DNA from: an uncultured delta proteobacterium
GTDB taxonomy: Bacteria > Myxococcota_A > Polyangia > Polyangiales > Polyangiaceae
Direction of reading: 5' to 3'
NCBI GenBank assembly: GCA_903870415.1
Contig: CAIQDA010000218.1
Span: 1 to 45,464, forward strand
DNA length: 45,464 nucleotides
Shown in pieces: positions 40,004 through 45,464 of the stretch. Numbering within the stretch: the first letter of the stretch is position 1; the number at the start of each line of letters is the position of its first letter. The position numbers were made by a program, and so were the translations under genes. The notes beneath the pieces were generated by a model, which worked only from the letters and a program-made list of their open reading frames with translations, made no database searches and was not told where the DNA came from.

Positions 40004-41377
40004 ATGCTCGGACCTCGTCGTGCGCCCGCGGGCTACGTTGCAAGCGTTGGCGTGGCACTCGCTCTCGGCCTTGGGACCGCCATCAACAACGGAGACTTTT
40101 CCCACGACGGGCTCGTGTACGTCGCGCTTGCGCTCGCATGCGCAGGCTGGGGAATATTTTCGTCGTGGCGTGGACGAAGCATTCGCGTCGCGGACGCGGG
40201 TCTCTTGCTTTGGGGCGGCCTTGTGGCGTTCGTCTTCATCGGGTGGCTCGACCACCACGGAATTGGAAGCGAAACGGCCGCGTGGACGAGGCGCAACGCG
40301 GAGATGTGGTGCGCGCTCATCGTCGTGTGCGCCTACGCGCCTTCAGCCGCAGGCATGCGCGAGCCACGTGTCATCGCGGAGGCTCGCTTCCTTCTCGTCA
40401 TGGCCCTCGCGCTTCGCATGGGCGTCGACGTCATCGCCTCGTCGCCGGAGCCACGCATCGATGTGTTTCAGCTCCTTCGAAGCGGCGCGCAGGCGCTTCA
40501 TCGAGGTGAAAACCCGTATGCGGTTGTGAGTGTTCCTGCGACGGGCGGGCCCGCGCCCACGGTTCCGTACGCGTACCCGCCAGGGTCGCTTCTCGCGTCG
40601 TGGCTGACGTTCGAAGCGTTTGGAGACGTGCGCTACGCCGCGCTCGGAAGCGTTCTCGTGGCGGGCGTGCTCGCGCGAGCGACAGCGAAACACTTGAGCC
40701 CGGAGCTGCCCGCGCTGCACCACGACGGCGCCGCGCTGCTGATGGTCCTGTTTCCGAAGTGGCCGATGATTGTTCAGCGCGCGTGGGTCGACCCCATCTC
40801 GCTCGGGCTGCTCGCGTACGTCGGCTACGCGAGTGTTCGAGGCCATCGCATGCGCGCGGCGGTGGCGCTTGGCCTGGCCATCTCGACGAAGCAGCCGATG
40901 TTCTTCTTTGGCTTTCTCGCGATGGCGCTTCTGCGCTGGCGCTGGCGAGACGGTTTTCTATGCGCAGCGGTGGCGGCGGCGGTGTGTCTGCCCTTCGCTC
41001 TCGCGAACCCGGCGGCGTTCTGGTTTGCAAACTACACGTTTCACGCGGCGCTTCCTCCGCGGCCCGATTCGTTGAGCATGGCGGCGCTCCTCGCTGAAAT
41101 GGGGGGCATCGTCGTGCCAACGCTCGTTCCGTTTGCCCTCGCCGCATCGGTCGTGGCTCTTGCCGCAACGAAGCTGCGTGATCGATCGACGCTGTACTTT
41201 CTGTCGGCGGCGTTGCTCTTTCTGGTGTTCTTCACCTTCGGCAAGCAGGCCTTCGTGAACTACCACTTCTTCATCGCGGGCCTCGCGGCGCTGTCGATGC
41301 CTCTCCTCTCGCAACGAGCGGTCGCGAGCGCCGACGGAATTCGTTCCCGCGCCCGTCGAAACGGAGTCGCGCGCTGA
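40004..41377 (+). CDS. Polytopic GT-C-type glycosyltransferase-like protein
   Basis: 457 residues; AGGA (39989-39992) lies 11 nt upstream. About 10-11 hydrophobic helices are visible. The loop PRIDVFQLLRSGAQALHRGE followed by NPY resembles the DxD-like first periplasmic loop of GT87/DUF2029 mannosyltransferases, which use lipid-phosphate sugars. LAISTKQPMFFFGFL and NYHFFIAGLAAL are also reminiscent of those families. Probably transfers a sugar from a polyprenyl-phosphate donor on the periplasmic side. Ends 2 nt before the next GT gene. Donor and acceptor unknown. Confidence 0.75.
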   Translation: MLGPRRAPAGYVASVGVALALGLGTAINNGDFSHDGLVYVALALACAGWGIFSSWRGRSIRVADAGLLLWGGLVAFVFIGWLDHHGIGSETAAWTRRNAEMWCALIVVCAYAPSAAGMREPRVIAEARFLLVMALALRMGVDVIASSPEPRIDVFQLLRSGAQALHRGENPYAVVSVPATGGPAPTVPYAYPPGSLLASWLTFEAFGDVRYAALGSVLVAGVLARATAKHLSPELPALHHDGAALLMVLFPKWPMIVQRAWVDPISLGLLAYVGYASVRGHRMRAAVALGLAISTKQPMFFFGFLAMALLRWRWRDGFLCAAVAAAVCLPFALANPAAFWFANYTFHAALPPRPDSLSMAALLAEMGGIVVPTLVPFALAASVVALAATKLRDRSTLYFLSAALLFLVFFTFGKQAFVNYHFFIAGLAALSMPLLSQRAVASADGIRSRARRNGVAR

Positions 41378-41379
41378 CG

Positions 41380-43266
41380 ATGGGATTCGTGCTGTGGGCG
41401 CTTCTTTCGCTGGGTGTCGCAACGTCGTCGTACGTGGCCGCGGCGCTCGTTGCCGAAAAACGTTCTTCGCTCGAGCGCGTGATCGCAGCGATGGTCTTCG
41501 GGACGGCGTGCGTCCTTGTGCTCACGATGGGGCTCGCACTTGCGGGCGTGTTTTCGCGCGGGGTTCTTGCGGCCGTCGCGCTCGTCGTCATCGCTCTTCC
41601 CGTCGTTCACGTTTGGCGCAGTGTCGACGCTCGCGGTCGCCTTGAACGCTCGTGGCGTGAGGACTGGGACGCGCCGTTTCGCGTCCTTCACGATGCGTGG
41701 CGATCGCGGGAAGTCGCCGTCGCCGTCGTGCCCCTCGCGTTCGGCATTGTCGCGCTCTCGTGCTGGTGCGCGTGGGTTCTGCCTTCGTGGTCGTGGGACT
41801 GCGTTTGGTACCACACGGCGATGACCCACACCGTCGTTCAGAGCGGCGCGCTGCGATGGGAACCCACGCACGTGGCCTACGTGAACGCGTATCCGCGCGC
41901 GGTCGAAATGCTCGGCGCGTGGCACGTGCTCTTGCAAGGAACCAAACGCCTCGACGACGTCGCGCAAATTCCGTTCGCGTTTCTCGGTGCGGCCGCCGTG
42001 GCTGCATTCGCTCGCCGTCTTGCGGTGCCGCGTGCGATGAGCGCGGCCCTTGGGGCGGCGTGGGTTGCGCTTCCATCGGTGGCACTGGAGCTTCACACGA
42101 CGCACGCCGACGTGGCTGCCGGCAGCTTGTTTCTCGTCGCCGCGTATCACCTCAGTGCTCGACGCTTCGATGCGCACGCGCTGCTCGTTGGCGCCCTCGC
42201 CCTCGGCCTCTACATCGCGACGAAGGTCACGGGGCTGTTCCACGCGGTCATCGTCTTGCCCGTGATTCTCGTTCGCGCCACGGCCTACGTGCATGCGGCA
42301 CGAGGAGCGCGGCGATGGCCAGCGGTGCTCGAGCTGTGCGGTGCGACCTTCCTTGTCGCGGCGCTCGGGGCGTTCACGCCTCTGCGCAACATGCTTCACG
42401 AGCACAACCCCTTCTGGCCGGCACGCATCACTGTGCCGTTCGTGAATGCCACGCTTCCTGGCGTGATCGACGCGGCCGACATTGCGGGACCCCCTGCGTT
42501 CTTCGGCGCGCCAGGCGCATTCATGCGTATGGTGGACAGCTGGTTCTCGTATTCTGAAATACAGTTTCCAGATGTGCGAACGGGCGGGTTCGGTCTGCTG
42601 TTCCCGTACCTGACGTTGCCTACGCTCGTGCTTGCGACCGTGCTCATGCCGTTTCGTCGTGGCCGCGCTCAGGTGGTTACCCTCGTGGCGGTGGCGCTCG
42701 TGGCGGTGCTCGTGCCCGCGGCGTGGTGGGGGCGCTTCACGCTTGGCCTTCCGGCGATGGCGCTCGTGGCGTTCGGACTCCTCCATCGACGCGTGCCCTT
42801 CGCGTTTGCGCGCACCGTTGCCTCGCTCGTTTTCGTTGCGTTGGCCGCGATGGGGTACGCCCGTGCGTGGCCTGGGTACCGCGTGATTCCCCGTTGGTCC
42901 GAAACCGCGCGAGATGCCGAGACGCGCCTTCGTTCGCTCCACTCGTGGATGTGGCCCATGGACGCGCGGCAAACCTTCCTCGCCGAGGTCCGCAAGGGTG
43001 ATGTGCTTGCGTACGATGAGTCGATCGGTTTTCTCGACGACCTTTGGTCCGACGACCTGAGCAATCGGGCAACGCCTGTGCGTTACGTCGGCGACGCGGA
43101 CGCGTACCTCGCGACCTTGGTCCGCGAGCGCGTGCGATGGGTGGCGGTGGGGCAAGGGTCCACCGCTGCGCTGCTCCTGTCGGCGCACTCGCATCTGTTT
43201 CGCCGCGCGTTCGAAATTCCCTACGACCGAGCGGTCATGTTTGTTCGGACTGACGGCGCTCTTTAG
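41380..43266 (+). CDS. Polytopic GT-C-type glycosyltransferase-like protein
   Basis: 628 residues, with many hydrophobic helices in the first 490. The region WSWDCVWYHTAMTHTVV near the first large loop is Asp/His-bearing, as in GT39/ArnT-like proteins, followed by YVNAYPRAVEMLGAWHVLL. The C-terminal 140 residues (from about 500) are soluble, probably periplasmic, with RWSETARDAETRLR. It starts 2 nt after the preceding GT gene, so it is in the same operon. Some enzyme of glycan assembly is likely; exact family uncertain, and the catalytic Asp is not assigned. Confidence 0.7.
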   Translation: MGFVLWALLSLGVATSSYVAAALVAEKRSSLERVIAAMVFGTACVLVLTMGLALAGVFSRGVLAAVALVVIALPVVHVWRSVDARGRLERSWREDWDAPFRVLHDAWRSREVAVAVVPLAFGIVALSCWCAWVLPSWSWDCVWYHTAMTHTVVQSGALRWEPTHVAYVNAYPRAVEMLGAWHVLLQGTKRLDDVAQIPFAFLGAAAVAAFARRLAVPRAMSAALGAAWVALPSVALELHTTHADVAAGSLFLVAAYHLSARRFDAHALLVGALALGLYIATKVTGLFHAVIVLPVILVRATAYVHAARGARRWPAVLELCGATFLVAALGAFTPLRNMLHEHNPFWPARITVPFVNATLPGVIDAADIAGPPAFFGAPGAFMRMVDSWFSYSEIQFPDVRTGGFGLLFPYLTLPTLVLATVLMPFRRGRAQVVTLVAVALVAVLVPAAWWGRFTLGLPAMALVAFGLLHRRVPFAFARTVASLVFVALAAMGYARAWPGYRVIPRWSETARDAETRLRSLHSWMWPMDARQTFLAEVRKGDVLAYDESIGFLDDLWSDDLSNRATPVRYVGDADAYLATLVRERVRWVAVGQGSTAALLLSAHSHLFRRAFEIPYDRAVMFVRTDGAL

Positions 43267-43388
43267 GAGTCCGCTGCACCCTTCGCGGTGAGGGAAGGGG
43301 CGTCGGGCTGCCCTTCAGCTGCTCGCGAGGTTCGAGATTCGGGCGCGAGCCTTGCCTCGGCTGGGTGTGCTCGGCATAGTGCGGAACG

Positions 43389-44534
43389 ATGGCACCCGCC
43401 CCTCGTCGAGGATTTCGCGCCTCCTTCCGAGAGGTACTTCCGGTTTGGGCCGTGCTCCGCGGGGCGTTGTTTCTTGTGCTGTATTATGCACGCATCTCAT
43501 TCGGAGAGCGCTTCGGTCCCACGTCGAAACCCTGGGTCGCGTTCCCGCAGAACCGCTTTCTCGACTCGCTCGCGCGCTGGGATTCCGGCTGGTACTCGAC
43601 CATCGTCGAGAACGGTTACAGCTATTCCGGGCCGATGCGCGAGAGCAACGTGGCGTTCTTTCCTGCGTATCCGATGCTCGCAAAGGCTTTGGCGCCGCTC
43701 TTCCCGAACCACTTTGCCGCGGGCCTCTTTGTCTCGAACGTGGCGTTTCTGCTCGGGCTCGTCGTGCTTCATCGGTGGGTCGAAGAGAGTTTCGATGCGC
43801 GGCATGCACGGCGCGCTGTGCTCCTCATGTTGCTCTACCCGACGACGGTATTCTTCTCTGCATATTACACGGAGTCGCTCTTTTTGCTCGAGGCCGTGAC
43901 GGCCTTCTATTGCTATTCGCGAGAAAATTACCTGGGTGCGGGCCTCGCTGGAGCCTTCGCTTCGGGCACGCGCTCGACGGGAATCATGCTCCTGCCGGCC
44001 TTCGCGCTCGGCGAGATCGTCAAGCTCGTGCGTGCGCGTCGATGGCCGACTCTCAGGTGGACGGGGGCACGGCTGCCTCTGCTGCTCATTCCCGTTGGGC
44101 TTGTACTGTACATGCTTTTCTTGAAGCAGAAGTTTGGGGACCCGCTCGTCTTCTCGAAGGTCCAAGCTGCGTGGGGTCGCACCTTCGGGAATAACCCGCT
44201 GTCGGTCCTCCAGGCCCAATGGCTTCGCTTCGAGAATGAGCCATGGGAGCGCGGCGAGGTCGTGGGGTCCGCGCTCTGCGTCGCGGTGCTCGTTTTGTCG
44301 GTTCCGAAGCTCGACGCGGCGGGTCTGTTCTTCGCATCGGTCGGCACGCTTTTGCCGCTCACGACCGGGATGGTGGCCTCGGAGCTTCGTTACTTTTCGA
44401 CCGCGATTCCGCTTCTGCCGCTGCTTGCGGTCTACACGCGCCATCCTGGGGTGCGCTTCACGGTGTACGCGCTGTTTGGAGCGATGGCGGCGCTCACGAC
44501 TGCTCGATTCGCGCTTTGGTTCTGGGCGGGTTGA
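43389..44534 (+). CDS. PIG-V-like mannosyltransferase (GT-C, GT76-type)
   Basis: 381 residues. LARWDSGWYSTIVENGY and AFFPAYPMLAKAL match the signature of bacterial and eukaryotic PIG-V mannosyltransferases, whose first loop has the RWDxxxY motif and FFPxYP. About 8-9 hydrophobic helices follow, with LLYPTTVFFSAYYTESLFLL and GTRSTGIMLLP as further family hallmarks. It should use dolichyl/polyprenyl-phosphate mannose at the membrane. It lies 122 nt after the GT-C pair; a small hairpin in that gap may end their transcript. Confidence 0.87.
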   Translation: MAPAPRRGFRASFREVLPVWAVLRGALFLVLYYARISFGERFGPTSKPWVAFPQNRFLDSLARWDSGWYSTIVENGYSYSGPMRESNVAFFPAYPMLAKALAPLFPNHFAAGLFVSNVAFLLGLVVLHRWVEESFDARHARRAVLLMLLYPTTVFFSAYYTESLFLLEAVTAFYCYSRENYLGAGLAGAFASGTRSTGIMLLPAFALGEIVKLVRARRWPTLRWTGARLPLLLIPVGLVLYMLFLKQKFGDPLVFSKVQAAWGRTFGNNPLSVLQAQWLRFENEPWERGEVVGSALCVAVLVLSVPKLDAAGLFFASVGTLLPLTTGMVASELRYFSTAIPLLPLLAVYTRHPGVRFTVYALFGAMAALTTARFALWFWAG

Positions 44535-44591
44535 GCCCGGCGCGCGCTTTCCATTCGCGCCCAAAAACGGCTTCGACTACCCGGAAGGGCG

Positions 44592-45293
44592 ATGTCCGCG
44601 CGCCCGTCTTTCGATCCGCAGAACCAGGCCGAGTTTGATGCTGTCGCGGGCGATTACGATCGCATCCATCGCGAGAACATCAAGCTGAGCGGCGAGGACC
44701 CGGAGTACTTCGCTCGCTACAAACTCGAGGTGCTCAAGCGCATTCTCGGCGAAGGGTTCTCGTCGCCCGTGCTCGATTTCGGCTGCGGCATCGGCAACCT
44801 CACGAAGTTTCTCGTCGAAGCGTTTCCTGTCGTGCACGGCTACGACCCGTCGTCCGAGAGCGTAAAGATGGCGAAGGAGCGAGCGTCGGCAGCGGCGTTC
44901 ACCTTCGACGAAGACGAGGTTCGTGCGGGGTACTTCGGCGCCATTGTGATCGCGAACGTGCTCCATCACGTGCCGCCCGCCGATCGTGAGGCGCTTCTCG
45001 CGCGTGTCGTGACGAAGCTCGCTCCCGGCGGCAAGCTCGTGGTCTTCGAGCACAACCCTTGGAATCCGCTTACGCGCAAGGTCGTTTCCGAGTGCGCCTT
45101 CGATGCGGACGCCGTGCTCTTGCCGCCGACCGAGATTCAGTCGCGCATGAAGGTCGCTGGGCTCACGAACGTCACGACGAAGTACATCGTCTTCTTTCCG
45201 CGAGCCCTCGCGGCGTTGCGCGGAATCGAGCCAGGGCTTTCGTGGCTGCCCATCGGCGCGCAAGTCGCCATCACCGCCGAGCGAGCCTCCTAA
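44592..45293 (+). CDS. Class I SAM-dependent methyltransferase
   Basis: 233 residues, with GGAAGGG 5' of ATG 44592. The SAM-binding motif I is VLDFGCGIGNLTKFLVE (about 58-74), followed by acidic YDPSSESV (motif II) and VIANVLHHVPPADREALL (motif IV/V). PGGKLVVFEHNPWNPL is characteristic of methyltransferases acting near sugars or lipids. Substrate unknown. Convergent with the partial GT2 gene (33-nt gap). Confidence 0.9.
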   Translation: MSARPSFDPQNQAEFDAVAGDYDRIHRENIKLSGEDPEYFARYKLEVLKRILGEGFSSPVLDFGCGIGNLTKFLVEAFPVVHGYDPSSESVKMAKERASAAAFTFDEDEVRAGYFGAIVIANVLHHVPPADREALLARVVTKLAPGGKLVVFEHNPWNPLTRKVVSECAFDADAVLLPPTEIQSRMKVAGLTNVTTKYIVFFPRALAALRGIEPGLSWLPIGAQVAITAERAS

Positions 45294-45326
45294 CGCAGCA
45301 CAAGGCAACGCTCGCGAGAGCCGGAC

Positions 45327-45464
45327 TCAGGAAGGCGTGTCGGCGGGGTCATCGAGGTCGTCGTTGTCGGCGTTGCGGCTCATGTTGAGAACCTCGCCAA
45401 CGAGGTACAGCGGGCGACCCTTCACCTGCTCGTAGATGCGGCCCACGTACTCGCCGAGGATGCC
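45327..45464 (-). CDS. C-terminus of a GtrB/ArnC-type family 2 glycosyltransferase (partial)
   Basis: 46 codons to a TGA at 45329-45327; the gene continues past the window edge. [20 protein letters not shown] is the conserved end of GT2 enzymes with two C-terminal TM helices, which make polyprenyl-phosphate sugars (ArnC, GtrB, dolichol-phosphate mannose synthase group). An acidic tail ([15 protein letters not shown]) follows. It would supply the lipid-linked donor for the neighbouring GT-C enzymes. Only the tail is visible, so the sugar is unknown. Confidence 0.85.
   Translation of the reverse strand, partial: GILGEYVGRIYEQVKGRPLYLVGEVLNMSRNADNDDLDDPADTPS

Noticed and set aside
41260-43194. 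A 644-codon open frame on the minus strand opposite the GT-C gene
   Set aside because: It is Arg/His-rich, lacks a recognisable fold, and covers a clear membrane protein gene on the plus strand. High GC keeps the shadow frame open.
43278-43308. Hairpin CCCTTC/GAAGGG between two GT genes
   Set aside because: No T tract follows, so it is not called as a terminator.
1-45464. CRISPR arrays, tRNA, rRNA, IS elements and attachment sites
   Set aside because: Scanned by eye; no spaced identical repeats, T-loop motifs or transposase/integrase motifs seen.

Overview
The window is GC-rich and almost fully coding. It carries tetratricopeptide proteins, a eukaryote-type Ser/Thr kinase, a CheA-like kinase, many lipoproteins, and a block resembling the Glt/Nfs trans-envelope machinery of Myxococcus. 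Together these suggest a chromosomal segment of a myxobacterium or relative (Myxococcota). This is inferred from gene content; no rRNA or other taxonomic marker is present. I saw no insertion sequences, integrases, CRISPR arrays, tRNA or rRNA genes.

Layout. 1-8339 (+): a tight operon-like block with a truncated TPR protein, a TPR lipoprotein, a small exported protein, a small membrane protein, an FHA-like/TonB-like fusion (GltG-like), a periplasmic coiled-coil protein, an outer-membrane barrel and a Wza-type polysaccharide export lipoprotein. 8429-9079 (+): a GST-like gene. 9205-13548 (-): a four-gene DevBCA/MacAB-type exporter with its own TolC. 13891-15078 (+): a porin with a strong terminator. 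15179-21485 (-): RidA-like protein, TPR-kinase, Xaa-Pro dipeptidase, tRNA-dihydrouridine synthase and a membrane-split metallophosphoesterase. 21588-25734 (+): a receiver protein, TrpRS, an SDR, and a QEGLA/DUF1704 protein with a metallopeptidase-like motif. 25795-27386 (-): TetR regulator and EpmA-like ligase.

27478-36091 (+): a ParA/ribbon-helix-helix pair, then a CheA-like sensor kinase, a YfiR-family periplasmic protein and a TonB-dependent receptor (the last two overlap by 4 nt), then a lone cNMP-binding domain protein and a membrane/GAF-like protein. 36102-38607 (-): three overlapping lipoprotein genes, including a dihaem cytochrome c and a beta-propeller. 39065-39913 (+): ProC. 40004-45464: three polytopic GT-C-type glycosyltransferases, a methyltransferase and, on the opposite strand, the end of a GtrB/ArnC-type GT2, probably a cell-surface glycan or lipid-linked sugar locus.

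Most notable is the Glt/Nfs-like envelope block joined to a polysaccharide exporter. The sensor kinase-YfiR-TonB receptor module beside a ParA/RHH pair, the MATCAP-like QEGLA protein and the split metallophosphoesterase are also worth a second look. Starts were set where possible by Shine-Dalgarno sequences and 4-nt overlaps.
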